Source of the DNA: Sinorhizobium arboris LMG 14919
GTDB lineage: Bacteria > Pseudomonadota > Alphaproteobacteria > Rhizobiales > Rhizobiaceae
Reading direction: 5' to 3'
Length of the DNA: 64,000 nucleotides
Assembly: GCF_000427465.1 (NCBI RefSeq)
Contig: NZ_ATYB01000014.1
Coordinates: forward strand, 2,979,058-3,043,057
Shown here piece after piece: positions 52,475-62,441 of this stretch. Each line of letters starts with the position of its first letter. Position 1 is the first letter of the stretch. The notes under the pieces were generated by a model. The model was not told where the DNA came from. It saw only the letters and a list, made by a program, of their open reading frames with translations, and did not search any database. The position numbers and the translations under genes are program-made.

Positions 52475-52954
52475 ATGTTTGAACGTTTTCGCGCATTTCT
52501 GGAAGGAATGACAGGCTCGATGCGGATTGAAACGGGCGACCCGCGAGTCGCGGTGATCGGCCTCTGCTTCCAGGTCATGGAAGCGGACGGCGCGGTCCGC
52601 AGCTCGGAGCGACGCAAAATGCGCAAGCTCATCAAAGAGCACTACAAGCTCGACGACGCCGCTCTCAACGCACTGATCGCGGCCGGCGAGAGCGCCGAAA
52701 GCGAGGCGATCGACTTCTACCAGTTCACGTCCGATATAAAGCGGCACCTGTCGGAGGAGCAGCGCATCGAGCTCGTCGGCATGCTGTGGGAAATCGTTTA
52801 CGCCGACGGCGCGCGCAGCGAAATGGAGGACCACGTGATCTGGCGGATTGCCGACCTCCTCGGCGTTTCGGGACGTGACCGGGTCTTGAAACGCCAGGAA
52901 GCAGCGGCCAAGATCGACATGGTGGAGGAGAACGAGGCGCAACAGGAAGGTTGA
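52475..52954 (+). CDS. TerB family protein
   Basis: 159 aa, helical. The TerB fold is indicated by GDPRVAVIGLCFQVMEADGAV and the second repeat MLWEIVYADGARSEMEDHVIW, with the acidic/aspartate positions (EADG, YADG) that bind divalent metals in TerB. Despite the family's tellurite-resistance name, many such proteins are general membrane-stress or signalling factors. It lies 33 bp after hemY and is followed 2 bp later by an amidotransferase gene. Confidence 0.85.
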   Translation: MFERFRAFLEGMTGSMRIETGDPRVAVIGLCFQVMEADGAVRSSERRKMRKLIKEHYKLDDAALNALIAAGESAESEAIDFYQFTSDIKRHLSEEQRIELVGMLWEIVYADGARSEMEDHVIWRIADLLGVSGRDRVLKRQEAAAKIDMVEENEAQQEG

Positions 52955-52956
52955 CG

Positions 52957-53730
52957 ATGCCGCCACAGGCCCCAGACGCCAAGAGGGACACCAAAAGACC
53001 CATCCTCATCGTGCTTCATCAGGAGCGATCGAGCGCCGGCCGCGTCGGCCACATTCTCGAGAAGAAGGGGTTCTCGCTCGACATTCGCCGTCCGGCGCTG
53101 GGCGACGAGCTGCCGTCCACGCTGGAAGCGCATTCGGGCACGATCATCTTCGGCGGACCGATGAGCGCCAATGACGAGGAGGAATTCGTCCGACGCGAAA
53201 TCGACTGGCTATCGGTACCGCTTCTGGAAAACAAACCCTATCTCGGCATCTGCCTCGGGGCGCAGATGCTGGCCCGAAACCTCGGCGGCAAGGTCGAAGC
53301 CCATCACGAAGGCATAACCGAAATCGGCTGGTACCCGCTGAGAGCCACCGAGGCCGGCAAGGCGTTGATGGACTGGCCGGCGATGGTCTATCATTTCCAC
53401 CGCGAAGGCTTCGACCTGCCGAGGGGCGCCGAATTGCTGGCAACCGGCGACACCTATCCCAACCAGGCCTTCCGCTACGGCGAGAACGCCTGGGGCATCC
53501 AGTTCCACGGCGAGCTGACGCGGGCGATGATGCATCGCTGGGTGGTGCACGGCGCCCACCGCTTCGCGCTCCCCGGCGCACAGCTGGGCAAAGCGCATCT
53601 GGAGGGCCGGATGCTGCACGACCATCCCTTGCGGACATGGATGGAGAATTTCCTGGAGCTGATCTTCATGGAGGGCGAGGGTGCAAGAGGGCGCAACAGC
53701 GGCATGGTGCAGCAATTGCCAGCTTCCTGA
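52957..53730 (+). CDS. Class I glutamine amidotransferase-like protein
   Basis: 257 aa from the ATG at 52957, 6 nt after AGGAAGG. The nucleophile cysteine is in LGICLGAQMLARNLGG and the histidine/glutamate partners in WGIQFHGELTRAMMHRW. The fold resembles GuaA-like or gamma-glutamyl hydrolase-type amidotransferases encoded alone. Substrate unknown. It is the last gene of the hemC group and ends before a 250-bp non-coding stretch. Confidence 0.9.
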   Translation: MPPQAPDAKRDTKRPILIVLHQERSSAGRVGHILEKKGFSLDIRRPALGDELPSTLEAHSGTIIFGGPMSANDEEEFVRREIDWLSVPLLENKPYLGICLGAQMLARNLGGKVEAHHEGITEIGWYPLRATEAGKALMDWPAMVYHFHREGFDLPRGAELLATGDTYPNQAFRYGENAWGIQFHGELTRAMMHRWVVHGAHRFALPGAQLGKAHLEGRMLHDHPLRTWMENFLELIFMEGEGARGRNSGMVQQLPAS

Positions 53731-53981
53731 CCCTCCGCTGCGCCTCCGGCGCATCCAGCGTGCCGATCCTGCGCAAATGCGGAAAGCCGGCCCCCCGGAG
53801 GAGCGACACGAGAAGCGTGCGCAAGCCGCCGAAGACGACCGCGAAGAGACGCTGAGCGCCGCGGCAGGGAAAGGAACACGCTCCCCGTGCCATTAAACAT
53901 GATCGCACGAGGCGGGCCGGCGTACTTGCTCGTTCAGTTCCTAATGTCTACATGTCTGTCAACAACGAATTGGAGACTGGC

Positions 53982-54275
53982 ATGATTGCTGTCATCGGCA
54001 CCTTGAACTTCATCATCAACATTGCGTGGTTTCTGATCATCGCCTCGGCCATCTTCTCCTGGCTCTATGCGTTCAACGTGATCAACGTGAACAATCAGGC
54101 GATCAACATGATCGGCCGCTCGCTCTATCAGCTGACCGAGCCGCTCTACCGGCCGATTCGGCGCGTGCTGCCCGACATGGGCGGCGTCGACCTTTCGCCG
54201 CTCGTCGTGCTGGTGATCCTCTATTTCATCCAGCTGTTCCTGAACACCACCATCGCTCCGGCGCTGCTGCGCTAG
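53982..54275 (+). CDS. YggT family membrane protein
   Basis: 97 aa from the ATG at 53982, which follows a GGAG ribosome binding site; an ATG at 53952 is less supported. Two hydrophobic segments flank the conserved LTEPLYRPIRRVLPDMGGVDLSPLV region. Members are small inner-membrane proteins implicated in membrane or division functions. Upstream, 53731-53981 holds no convincing gene: the small open frames there are not family-like. Confidence 0.85.
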   Translation: MIAVIGTLNFIINIAWFLIIASAIFSWLYAFNVINVNNQAINMIGRSLYQLTEPLYRPIRRVLPDMGGVDLSPLVVLVILYFIQLFLNTTIAPALLR

Positions 54276-54337
54276 AGGCCTCCAGGAAAACGGTTTAGCG
54301 GTTTTCCGTCCGGAAGTGCGTCAGCCAGAGGGTTTCA

Positions 54338-54370
54338 GCGCTTCGCTGTTTCCATGAGACAGTGAAGCGC
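54338..54370. repeat. Palindromic repeat between yggT and ppa
   Basis: A 12-bp stem with one wobble pair (GCGCTTCGCTGT with ACAGTGAAGCGC) and a 9-nt loop. A shortened version of the same arms (CTTCGCTG/CAGTGAAG) recurs at 54439-54457, so the unit is repeated within 100 bp. Confidence 0.55.
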
Positions 54371-54396
54371 GACTGAACATTGCAGGCGATACGCAG

Positions 54397-54429
54397 CAAA
54401 AATCCCCCGGATCGAAGCCGATCCGGGGG
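54397..54429 (-). terminator. Terminator of ppa
   Basis: On the minus strand a perfect 11-bp stem (CCCCCGGATCG/CGATCCGGGGG) with a 4-nt loop is followed by ATTTTTGC. It lies 40 bp after the ppa stop. Confidence 0.85.
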
Positions 54430-54468
54430 CAATCATATCTTCGCTGTCTCAGTGAAGCAGGGAAGCAG

Positions 54469-55002
54469 TTATTTCTTCGTCTTGGCGCGTTCGACCGCTT
54501 CGCGGATCAGCTGCTTGGCCGTGCCTGCATTCTTCCAGCCGAAGATCTTCACCCACTTGCCGGGCTCCAGATCCTTGTAATGCTCGAAGAAGTGCTCGAT
54601 CTGCTTGAGCGTGATTTCCGGCAGGTCGGTGTAATCGTGCACCTTGTCGTAGCGCTTGGTCAGATGGGCGGAGGGGACCGCGATGATCTTCTCGTCCTGG
54701 CCGGAATTGTCTTCCATCATCATCACGCCGATCGGGCGGACATTGATGACGCAGCCAGGGACCAGCGGACGGGTATTGCAGATCAGCACGTCGATCGGAT
54801 CGCCGTCGTCGGAAAGCGTGTGCGGCACGAAGCCGTAATTGCCCGGATAGGTCATCGGCGTGTAGAGAAAGCGGTCGACCACCAGCGTGCCGGCCTCCTT
54901 GTCCATTTCGTACTTGATCGGATGCCCGCCGACCGGGACTTCCACGATTACATTGACATCTTCCGGTGGATTCTTTCCGATGGAAATCGCGTCGATCCGC
55001 AT
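54469..55002 (-). CDS. ppa: Inorganic pyrophosphatase
   Basis: 177 aa from the ATG at 55002. PF00719 motifs: [15 protein letters not shown], the [15 protein letters not shown] strand and the metal-binding [11 protein letters not shown] aspartates. It hydrolyses pyrophosphate to drive biosynthesis. A good terminator follows and no neighbour shares its operon. Confidence 0.97.
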   Translation of the reverse strand: MRIDAISIGKNPPEDVNVIVEVPVGGHPIKYEMDKEAGTLVVDRFLYTPMTYPGNYGFVPHTLSDDGDPIDVLICNTRPLVPGCVINVRPIGVMMMEDNSGQDEKIIAVPSAHLTKRYDKVHDYTDLPEITLKQIEHFFEHYKDLEPGKWVKIFGWKNAGTAKQLIREAVERAKTKK

Positions 55003-55160
55003 GAGCACCTCCAGGGGTCGTTTGAAAAGTCGTCCCGTCGGATAAAGGGAAACATGCCGCGATGCAACATGACTTTGGTTCCGGGCGGGCGGATTTGCTG
55101 TAGGCACGCCGCGCGGCCAAAAAGGGGCGGGGCTGATATTAATCTTCGCAGGAGAGGACA

Positions 55161-55763
55161 ATGCGTCCGAAACTTCGCTATTTTCTTTCCGCCGCCCTGA
55201 TCTCGGCGCCTGCACTCGCCAATGACAGCGTCTACACCGACGCCAGCCGCGACCAGTGCCGCCTCCTGCGCGAGTGGGAAGGCGCCTCGTCGCAGATGCT
55301 TTGCCCCGGCTTCGGCGACTATCCCGTCCACTTCATCGAGAGCGATATCCGCCAGAGCTTCTTCTTCGGCCATGTCAGGCAGAGCTATCTGGAGAACGGC
55401 TTCGAGAGTTTCGGACCCTTCAACCACGCCGAGACGACCGTCGAATGGCGCCTCGACGCGGGCAAGAAGCCGGTTGCCGCCATTTTGCGCTGGGTCATCG
55501 AGAACCCGGATCCGCAGACCGACAGGAGCACCAAGGCGCTGCAGGGAGAGGTTCTGGTGATCTCGAAGGTCGCGCAGAAGGAGGACGGCGATGGCTGCGT
55601 TATCGGCTATGTCGACGCGCTTGCCAACGCCGATGCGAACGCGCTTGCACGAAAGATAGCCGACGCAAGGGCCGCAAGCTTCCGCTGCGGCACGGACAAG
55701 GCGGCCTATCACGGAAAACGAGGCGAGAAGGCAGGCGAGCCCATGCATTTCCTGCCGGATTGA
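55161..55763 (+). CDS. Secreted protein of unknown function
   Basis: 200 aa, with a signal peptide ([20 protein letters not shown]) and a ribosome binding site GGAGAGGACA. The mature region has four cysteines ([28 protein letters not shown]) that could make two disulfides, and a fairly polar alpha/beta fold. I recognise no family; it looks conserved and chromosomal rather than horizontally acquired. Confidence 0.75.
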   Translation: MRPKLRYFLSAALISAPALANDSVYTDASRDQCRLLREWEGASSQMLCPGFGDYPVHFIESDIRQSFFFGHVRQSYLENGFESFGPFNHAETTVEWRLDAGKKPVAAILRWVIENPDPQTDRSTKALQGEVLVISKVAQKEDGDGCVIGYVDALANADANALARKIADARAASFRCGTDKAAYHGKRGEKAGEPMHFLPD

Positions 55764-55802
55764 CACTGTCCGGGGCGCGCAATGGGCGCGTTGCAGCTCC
55801 GG

Positions 55803-56309
55803 TCAGTTCCAGACGAAGCCGACCTTCTTCAGGTGCTTCTCGCCGAAATCCTCCATGCCTTCGGCAATGTCGCGGCCGCCAGCCGAATGGAAGAAATTAT
55901 AGGCATTCGCGCTGTCTTCCAAGCACCAGACGACGAGCCCTTCGCAGCCGAGCGACTTCAGGAGGCTCTTTGCTTCGCCGAAGAGGACGCGCCCGAGGCC
56001 GATGCCCTGATATTCGGGCCGGAGATAAATCTCGTAGATCTCGCCTTCCTGGGGCAGCGCGCGCGCGCGGCTCAGGCCCAGTGTCGCATAGCCGGCAATC
56101 GTTCCAGCGACATCGACGACGAGAAGGGTCGCCGGTCCGCGCGTGGCCTTGCGCCACCAGGTCTCGTCGCGACGATTGACCATTCGGACAAGGGGGCGGT
56201 GCGGAATGATGCCGCCATAGGCCTGCAGCCAGGAAACGCGATGCACGTCGGCAATCGCCGCCGCCTCATGCGGCTCCCCAGGCCGAACCTCGATCGAAAC
56301 AGTCTTCAT
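55803..56309 (-). CDS. GNAT family N-acetyltransferase
   Basis: 168 aa from the ATG at 56309; a GTG at 56330 is the start of the open frame but the extension is short. The acetyl-CoA site is LRPEYQGIGLGRVLFGEAKSLL (Q/R-x-x-G-x-G/A-like QGIGLG). Substrate unknown. A perfect CtrA box lies 100 bp upstream, making cell-cycle control plausible. It is monocistronic. Confidence 0.87.
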   Translation of the reverse strand: MKTVSIEVRPGEPHEAAAIADVHRVSWLQAYGGIIPHRPLVRMVNRRDETWWRKATRGPATLLVVDVAGTIAGYATLGLSRARALPQEGEIYEIYLRPEYQGIGLGRVLFGEAKSLLKSLGCEGLVVWCLEDSANAYNFFHSAGGRDIAEGMEDFGEKHLKKVGFVWN

Positions 56310-56408
56310 GACTTGCGACTCTAAACACACGACGCGGCGGACAGGAATCCCGCCCGGCTGCCGCGCGGCGTTAACCCACAGGCAACTTTAACGGCACCCG
56401 CCCCAAGG

Positions 56409-56424
56409 TTAACGCCTTTTTAAC
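56409..56424 (-). promoter_or_regulatory. CtrA binding site upstream of the GNAT gene
   Basis: TTAACGCCTTTTTAAC fits TTAA-N7-TTAAC exactly. It lies 100-115 bp upstream of the GNAT ATG, with GANTC (CcrM) sites at 56317-56321 and 56345-56349 between it and the gene. Another TTAA-containing stretch at 56371-56391 does not fit the spacing. Confidence 0.6.
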
Positions 56425-56458
56425 TTTATCCGCAAGCCGCCCGCGAAAGGCACACACA

Positions 56459-56485
56459 GCAAAAACCCCGGATCGCTCCGGGGTT
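56459..56485 (-). terminator. Terminator of typA
   Basis: On the minus strand a 9-bp stem (AACCCCGGA/TCCGGGGTT) with a 4-nt loop is followed by five T residues. It lies 170 bp after the typA stop, beyond the RIME-like element. Confidence 0.8.
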
Positions 56486-56533
56486 CTGGTTTCTGTTCGT
56501 TCTCGGATCGAGGTTCCCGTTTGCCGAGATCGG

Positions 56534-56642
56534 TCCCCTCACCCCTGGCCCTCTCTCCGCTCGCGGGAGAGGGGAGCGAGGCGGTGCGGCATCCCCCTTC
56601 TCCCCGCATGCGCGGAGAAGACCGCGGCAGCGGGACGAGGGC
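56534..56642. repeat. RIME-like intergenic element, diverged copy
   Basis: About 109 bp with CCCCTCACCCC on one side and CAGCGGGACGAGGGC on the other, and hairpins CTCTCTCCGC-TCGCGGGAGAGG and CTTCTCCCCGC-ATGCGCGGAGAAG. Layout resembles the 3700-3831 element but the first boundary and arm differ. It lies just after the typA stop. Confidence 0.65.
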
Positions 56643-56657
56643 CTCGCTTTCGGCCCC

Positions 56658-58484
56658 TTAAGCCGCGCCGGCTGTCCGCGACTTCTCGAAGCGCTTGCGC
56701 TCGTTGGGATCGAGATGCACCTTGCGAAGCCGGATCGACTTCGGCGTAACCTCGACCAGTTCGTCGTCCTGGATCCATGACAACGCCCGGTCGAGCGTCA
56801 TGCGGATCGGCGGTGTCAGCTTTACCGCCTCGTCCTTGCCGGATGCGCGCATGTTGGTCAGCTTCTTGCCCTTCAGGACGTTCACTTCCAGATCGTTGTC
56901 GCGCGTATGAATGCCGATGATCATGCCGGCATAGACCTTTTCGCCGGCATCGATGATCATCGGGCCGCGGTCTTCCAGGTTGAACATCGCGTAAGCCACG
57001 GACTCGCCGGCGTCGTTCGAGAGCAGAACACCGTTTACGCGGCCGCCGATCTCGCCCTTATACGGCTGATAGTCGTGGAACAGGCGGTTCATGATCGCCG
57101 TGCCGCGCGTGTCGGTCAGAAGCTCCGACTGATAGCCGATGAGACCGCGGGTCGGCGCGAAGAACACGAGCCGGACGCGGTTGCCGCCGGACGGACGAAG
57201 CTCGGCCATTTCGGCCTTGCGCTCGGACATCTTCTGAACGACGACGCCCGAATGCTCTTCGTCGACGTCGATGACGACCTCCTCGATCGGCTCCAGGAGC
57301 TGTCCATTCTCATCCCTGTGCATGACCACGCGCGGACGCGAGACGGCGAGTTCGAAGCCTTCGCGGCGCATCGTTTCGATCAGAACCGCGAGCTGCAATT
57401 CGCCGCGGCCCGACACGAAAAACGAATCCTTCTCGGACGATTCCTCGATCTTCAACGCGACGTTGCCCTCGGCTTCCTTGAACAGGCGGTCGCGGATGAC
57501 GCGCGAAGTGACCTTGTCGCCTTCGGTGCCGGCGAGCGGAGAATCGTTGACGAGGAAGGACATTGTGACGGTCGGCGGATCGATCGGCTGCGCCTTCAGC
57601 GGCTCGTTTATGGCCGGATCACAGAACGTATCGGCAACGGTACCCTTGGAGAGGCCGGCGATCGCCACGATGTCGCCTGCATGGGCTTCCTCGATCGGCT
57701 GACGCTCGATGCCGCGGAAGGCAAGAATCTTGGAGATGCGTCCGGACTCGAGTACCTTGCCGTCCTGCCCGAGGACCTTGACCGCCTGGTTCGGCTTGAT
57801 CGAACCGGAATGAATGCGCCCGGTGATGATGCGGCCGAGGAAAGGATTGGCCTCGAGAATGGTGCCGATCATCCGGAACGGACCTTCGCCGACGCTCGGC
57901 TCCGGAACGTGATCGAGAACGAGATCGAGAAGCGGTGCCAGCCCCTCATCCTGCGGGCCTTCCGGGCTTACGTTCATCCAGCCGTTGCGGCCGGAACCGT
58001 AGAGAATCGGGAAGTCGAGCTGCTCGTCGGTCGCATCGAGCGCCGCGAAGAGATCGAATACCTCGTTGATGACTTCTTCGTGCCGGGCGTCGGGACGGTC
58101 GATCTTGTTGATCGCCACGATCGGCCGAAGACCGACCTTGAGCGCCTTGCCGACGACGAACTTCGTCTGCGGCATCGGACCTTCGGCGGCGTCGACCAGA
58201 ACGATGGCGCCGTCCACCATCGACAATATGCGCTCGACTTCACCGCCGAAGTCGGCGTGGCCGGGGGTGTCGACGATATTGATGCGCGTACCCTTCCACT
58301 CGACCGAGGTCGCCTTGGCGAGGATGGTGATGCCGCGCTCCTTTTCCAGTTCGTTGGAATCCATCATGCGTTCGGCGACCCGCTGGTTCTCGCGGAAGGA
58401 GCCCGACTGCTTCAGGAGTTCGTCGACGAGCGTGGTTTTCCCATGGTCGACGTGCGCGATGATCGCGATGTTACGAATGCTCAT
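56658..58484 (-). CDS. typA: GTP-binding translational factor TypA/BipA
   Basis: 608 aa from the ATG at 58484 (an upstream ATG at 58511 adds nine). G1 [19 protein letters not shown], the effector region, G3 [15 protein letters not shown], then domains III-V ending with the BipA C-terminal domain [18 protein letters not shown]. It binds the ribosome under stress or low temperature and helps assembly of the large subunit. Monocistronic, followed by a RIME element and terminator. Confidence 0.97.
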   Translation of the reverse strand: MSIRNIAIIAHVDHGKTTLVDELLKQSGSFRENQRVAERMMDSNELEKERGITILAKATSVEWKGTRINIVDTPGHADFGGEVERILSMVDGAIVLVDAAEGPMPQTKFVVGKALKVGLRPIVAINKIDRPDARHEEVINEVFDLFAALDATDEQLDFPILYGSGRNGWMNVSPEGPQDEGLAPLLDLVLDHVPEPSVGEGPFRMIGTILEANPFLGRIITGRIHSGSIKPNQAVKVLGQDGKVLESGRISKILAFRGIERQPIEEAHAGDIVAIAGLSKGTVADTFCDPAINEPLKAQPIDPPTVTMSFLVNDSPLAGTEGDKVTSRVIRDRLFKEAEGNVALKIEESSEKDSFFVSGRGELQLAVLIETMRREGFELAVSRPRVVMHRDENGQLLEPIEEVVIDVDEEHSGVVVQKMSERKAEMAELRPSGGNRVRLVFFAPTRGLIGYQSELLTDTRGTAIMNRLFHDYQPYKGEIGGRVNGVLLSNDAGESVAYAMFNLEDRGPMIIDAGEKVYAGMIIGIHTRDNDLEVNVLKGKKLTNMRASGKDEAVKLTPPIRMTLDRALSWIQDDELVEVTPKSIRLRKVHLDPNERKRFEKSRTAGAA

Positions 58485-58619
58485 TTTTTGTCTCGGAAAG
58501 TTCGTGGGCACGCGCGACGAGGCAGGTACCGCTTTTCAGTTGCCGCGCTCATACAGGTTTTTTCCCGGAAGCGAAAGGGGGCCGGAGCGCAGGGCTGACC
58601 TGCGTGAGACGCCGCCGGC

Positions 58620-60182
58620 TCAAGCGGAAGCCGCCGGATCGAGGGTTACCCGCCAGAGTTCCTGGTCCTGCCGGTCCATCAGCCGCACGGTCATCTGCCT
58701 CGTCTGGCCGCTGATATCGACGATACCGAAGAATTGCAGGCCCGCCGAGGGCGGCAGGTTGCTCTCGATTCCTCCGCCCGACGCCTTGATGAAGCGGACC
58801 TCCGGGCCGAAGGTCATGTCGAGCTCCTTCGGTCCGTAGGTGCCGGAATGAAGCGGCCCGGAGACGAACTCCCAGAAGGGCGAGAAGTCCTTGAAGGCGG
58901 CGCGCGAGGGATCGTAGTGGTGTGCCGCCGTGTAATGCACGTCCGCCGTCAGCCACACGATGTTGTCGATCGCATTGTCGCGGATGAAGCGCAGGAGATC
59001 CGCAAATTCCGTTTCGCGCCCCTTCGGCGCGCCATTGTCGCCATCGGCGATGGCATCCGATCCGCGCCTTGCCGAGTAGTCGTCCCAGACGACGAGGCCG
59101 ACCGGCATGTCGCAGGCGATCACCTTCCAGGTGGCGCTGGACGCCGCAAGCTCGCGCTTCAGCCAGTCCGCCTGCCGCCAGCCGAAGAGGCCCGGATCCC
59201 CCTCGCCCTGGTTGGGACCGCGATAGGAGCGCAGATCGACGAAGAAGACGTCGAGCAGCGGCCCGTAGGCGATCTTGCGGAAGATGCGACCCGGCTCGGT
59301 CGGCCATGTGCGGATCGCCGTCATCTCGTGGAACGCGCGGGCCGCGCGGGCGGCATAGACGGCCACATCCTTTTCGGGATAGCGCGGGTCGTCGCTGAGA
59401 TCGGTCGAGGCCGACCAGTTGTTCAGGACCTCGTGGTCGTCCCACTGGTAGAAGGTTGGACATTCGGCATGGAGCCCCCGCACGTGCTCATCAAGCAGGT
59501 TGTATTTCCACTGGCCACGATATTCCTCGAGGGTGCGCGCGACGTCGCGCTTCTCGGGCGTGACGATCCGGTTCTTCCACATGCCGCCGTCGCGCAGCTT
59601 GATCTCGTCGGGGATAGGATTGTCGGCATAGATCGTGTCGCCGGAATGGATGAAGAAATCCGGTTCGTGCAGCCGCATGGTCGAATAGGTCTTCATGCCG
59701 ACCTCGTCGATGCCCCAGCCCTGCCCCGCCGTGTCGCCGGACCAGACGAAGCGCACGGAGCGGCGGCGCAAGGGTGCCGTCCGGAAGCGCCCGACGACCG
59801 GTTCGGAGACGCGATTGGCATCGTGGAGATCGGTCGCGATGAAGCGATAGAAGATGTCCTGGTCCGGCAGCAGCTTGTCGAGCCGGCACTTGACGGCGCA
59901 GTCGGTCAGCGGCGTCGCATCGATATCGGCAAGCCTGACGGCATTCGAAAAGCTCTCGGTGGTCGAGTATTCGACCGAGACGCGCGCCGGCCGATCGACC
60001 CGCGTCCAGATCATCCCCGAGCTCGTATCGACGTCGCCGGACTGCACCCCATGGGCGAATTCCGGCCGGCCGTAGCCGCGCGCATAGAACGGCGTGGCGA
60101 GACCGGAAGAAGCGACAAGACCGGCGGCGCCGGCGCAGAATAGGAAAGAACGCCTGGTGAGGGTGTTTCTGGGAGCGGCCAA
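58620..60182 (-). CDS. phoD: Alkaline phosphatase D, Tat-exported
   Basis: 520 aa. The N-terminus contains a twin-arginine motif (TRRSFLF) and a hydrophobic segment ending near residue 35, so it is exported folded by the Tat system. The PhoD fold shows [29 protein letters not shown], the metal-binding [12 protein letters not shown], and [16 protein letters not shown]. It is a phosphodiesterase/monoesterase of the periplasm that uses iron and calcium in related enzymes. A candidate Pho box lies 65 bp upstream. Confidence 0.93.
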   Translation of the reverse strand: MAAPRNTLTRRSFLFCAGAAGLVASSGLATPFYARGYGRPEFAHGVQSGDVDTSSGMIWTRVDRPARVSVEYSTTESFSNAVRLADIDATPLTDCAVKCRLDKLLPDQDIFYRFIATDLHDANRVSEPVVGRFRTAPLRRRSVRFVWSGDTAGQGWGIDEVGMKTYSTMRLHEPDFFIHSGDTIYADNPIPDEIKLRDGGMWKNRIVTPEKRDVARTLEEYRGQWKYNLLDEHVRGLHAECPTFYQWDDHEVLNNWSASTDLSDDPRYPEKDVAVYAARAARAFHEMTAIRTWPTEPGRIFRKIAYGPLLDVFFVDLRSYRGPNQGEGDPGLFGWRQADWLKRELAASSATWKVIACDMPVGLVVWDDYSARRGSDAIADGDNGAPKGRETEFADLLRFIRDNAIDNIVWLTADVHYTAAHHYDPSRAAFKDFSPFWEFVSGPLHSGTYGPKELDMTFGPEVRFIKASGGGIESNLPPSAGLQFFGIVDISGQTRQMTVRLMDRQDQELWRVTLDPAASA

Positions 60183-60246
60183 TCCGTGCCTCCGGTTCCG
60201 TTTCGCGAATCGTCGGTTTTCGCGAGCGGACCATTGGCGAGCCAGA

Positions 60247-60264
60247 TGTCAGCGGCTTTACAGG
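60247..60264 (-). promoter_or_regulatory. Candidate Pho box upstream of phoD
   Basis: On the minus strand CTGTAAA-N4-CTGACAT, two imperfect copies of the 7-bp CTGTCAT half-site with the correct 4-bp spacing (5/7 and 6/7 matches). It ends 65 bp upstream of the phoD ATG, a normal distance for PhoB activation. Basis is motif matching by eye. Confidence 0.5.
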
Positions 60265-60381
60265 CGGATGAAACTATTCGGACGGTTTGGCGACAGTTCT
60301 GTGAAACGGGATGCCGCCAGACACCTTCGCCCCGCTCTCGGCGAGAAAAGGCGCCCGCAGGCGGACGAGGGGCGAGCCGAC

Positions 60382-60603
60382 CTAATGCTGGAAACCGTAG
60401 TGATGGCGTATGTGCTGATTGAAATAGTTGCCGGCGGAATCCGCATGCAACAGTTCCTCGTAAATCTCTTCCGGGACGTCGAGGTAATGATAGGGCCTGC
60501 GATTGCCGAGGAACCAGACGCTCAACGTCCGGCGGGGCGCATCGTATCTGACCTCGTGGATCGCGGAGGAGTCGAGGATTGCGGACGATCGTAGAATTCG
60601 CAT
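60382..60603 (-). CDS. KTSC domain protein
   Basis: 73 aa, whole protein is a KTSC domain: SSAILDSSAIHEVRYD, LSVWFLGNRRPYHYLDVP and the tail region SAGNYFNQHIRHHYGF. KTSC is a small fold named after a lysyl-tRNA synthetase C-terminal extension, of unknown function. It is followed by a 199-bp gap before phoD on the same strand, in which I assign only the Pho box. Confidence 0.85.
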   Translation of the reverse strand: MRILRSSAILDSSAIHEVRYDAPRRTLSVWFLGNRRPYHYLDVPEEIYEELLHADSAGNYFNQHIRHHYGFQH

Positions 60604-60714
60604 CGGCGTCTTTCCGATTGCATCCAGAGTCGCTAACGCCGCTATTGTATATCAATCGCGCGATCCTTTAAATATTGAAGCGCTTCCAAAGGTTTCGGCC
60701 CCGAAAGCGCGCGC

Positions 60715-62091
60715 ATGCTCAAGAAGCTTGCATTCGCTTTCCGCAGGCAGGCAGCGATTGCCGCAATTCACGAGGTTTCTTCCTTGCCCCGGCCAGACAC
60801 GCCCTCCCGCGACCGCCTCGAAGCCATTCTCGCCCGCCTCGACCTCCGCCAGCATGAAGAGCGCGCCTTCGTGAGACTCTATCCCGAGACGGCCCGCGCG
60901 GAAGCGGACGCTGCCGACCGGAGGCGGCGCGAGGGCAAGGGCCGCGGCGCTCTCGACGGGCGGATCGTCTCCATCAAGGACCTCTTCGACATCGCAGGCG
61001 AGCCGACGCTTGCGGGCTCCGTCATCCGCCGCGCGGCACCTCCGGCAACGGCAGACGCGGCGATCGTCCGGCGTCTGCGTGCGGCCGGCGCCGTCATCAT
61101 CGGCAAGACGCATATGACGGAATTCGCCTTCACCGCCGTAGGCCTCAATCCGCATTATCCGGTGCCCGGCAACGCTATCGACCCGAGCCTCATTCCCGGC
61201 GGCTCCTCTTCGGGTGCCGGCGTGTCGGCGGCCGAAGGCTCGAGCGAGATCGCCATCGGCTCCGACAGCGGCGGCTCGGTGCGCATTCCGGCAGCCCTGC
61301 AGGGCCTCGTCGGCTTCAAGCCCACCGCCCGCCGCATACCGCTGGAGGGCGCCTTCCCGTTGTCGCCGAGCCTCGATTCGATCGGCCCGCTTGCGCGCAC
61401 GGTCGCCGACTGCGCGGCAGCCGACGCGGTCATGGCCGGCGAGACGCCGCGACCGCTCGAGCCCATCCCGCTTGCCGGCCTGAAGCTCGCCATCCCCGAA
61501 GGCATCCTTCTTGAAGGGCTTACGCCGGAGATAGCGGCGGCTTTCGAAAGAAGCCTGCAGGCGCTTTCGCGCGCAGGTGCGAAACTCGCCGAATGCGGGA
61601 TCGACGATCTGCTTGCCCGCTTCGCCGAGGCAACCGCGATAGGCTCGCTTGCCGGCCTCGAGGCAAGCCGTGTGCACGCGGACTGGCTCCCGGACGAAAA
61701 TGCGCCGGTCGACATCCGCGTGAAGTCGACGCTGCGCCGCCGCCTCGCCGTTCCCGACGCGGCGATCCGGGACCTGCTACGGACGCGGCAGGAGCTCATG
61801 CGCGTCATGGACGAGCGGCTGGCACCCTTCGATTTCATCCTGCTGCCGGCCACACCCATCCCCGCCGTCAGCATCGCCTCGATCGAAGAGGACAGGGCCG
61901 AATACCGCCGCGTGGAGGACCTGCTGCTGCGCAATATGCAGGTCGCCAACCAGTTCGACCTGACCGCAATAACCCTGCCGATGGCAGACACGAGGCTGCC
62001 GGCAGGGCTGATGCTGATGGCCCGGCACGGCGCGGACGCGATGCTGCTCGGCGCTGCGGCCTCGGTGGAAAAGCTGCTGCGCTCGGGCTGA
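60715..62091 (+). CDS. Amidase signature family protein
   Basis: 458 aa. The catalytic triad is K88 (IVSIKDLFDIAG), a serine of GGSSSGAG (about S165) and nucleophile S188 (SDSGGSVRIPA). The amidase signature core is complete. The N-terminal 55 residues are extra relative to short family members. Substrate is unknown; GatA is unlikely as there are no gatC/gatB neighbours. Confidence 0.92.
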   Translation: MLKKLAFAFRRQAAIAAIHEVSSLPRPDTPSRDRLEAILARLDLRQHEERAFVRLYPETARAEADAADRRRREGKGRGALDGRIVSIKDLFDIAGEPTLAGSVIRRAAPPATADAAIVRRLRAAGAVIIGKTHMTEFAFTAVGLNPHYPVPGNAIDPSLIPGGSSSGAGVSAAEGSSEIAIGSDSGGSVRIPAALQGLVGFKPTARRIPLEGAFPLSPSLDSIGPLARTVADCAAADAVMAGETPRPLEPIPLAGLKLAIPEGILLEGLTPEIAAAFERSLQALSRAGAKLAECGIDDLLARFAEATAIGSLAGLEASRVHADWLPDENAPVDIRVKSTLRRRLAVPDAAIRDLLRTRQELMRVMDERLAPFDFILLPATPIPAVSIASIEEDRAEYRRVEDLLLRNMQVANQFDLTAITLPMADTRLPAGLMLMARHGADAMLLGAAASVEKLLRSG

Positions 62092-62099
62092 CGACTGCC

Positions 62100-62261
62100 T
62101 CAGTGCATCGTCGGGCTCGCCCATTCCTCTTTGAGAATCCGAAACGCGTCTTCGAGCGCAGCGACCAGCACGTCCGTCAGTTCGCCGCCGTCATTGTTCA
62201 TGAGGTACAGCGCCACGGTCGCATCCTGCGGATCGCCGTAGCGCTCAACATCGTCAGACAT
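62100..62261 (-). CDS. Small acidic protein of unknown function
   Basis: 53 aa from the ATG at 62261, preceded by a strong AAGGAAGGA ribosome binding site 6 nt away; an upstream ATG at 62285 is weaker. The sequence contains DDVERYGDPQDATVALYL and LVAALEDAFRILKEEW, a single helical stretch. No family is recognised. It is convergent with the amidase gene, 8 bp after its stop. Confidence 0.6.
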   Translation of the reverse strand: MSDDVERYGDPQDATVALYLMNNDGGELTDVLVAALEDAFRILKEEWASPTMH

Positions 62262-62441
62262 CGAATCGTCCTTCCTTCGCCGCATTCATTACGGCCATCG
62301 GACGACGTTAGGAAGGCTGACTTGTGCAGAACTGGAGCGAGACCGACTTGCCTGTGAAGGATCGGCGCACGGGGATATTTCGCTCGCCCTGGCTCTCCTC
62401 GCGCGCTAGACCCGGCGCGGACAGTCACAAGCGGAGGCAAG

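Noticed and set aside
52475..53730. TerB plus amidotransferase as a tellurite or phage-defence system
   Set aside because: Only one TerB-type gene is present, without TerC/D/Z or other ter partners, and the genes continue the heme operon.
53666..53908. 80-codon minus-strand frame in the gap before yggT
   Set aside because: No ribosome binding site or recognisable domain; the region looks like non-coding spacer with several overlapping frames.
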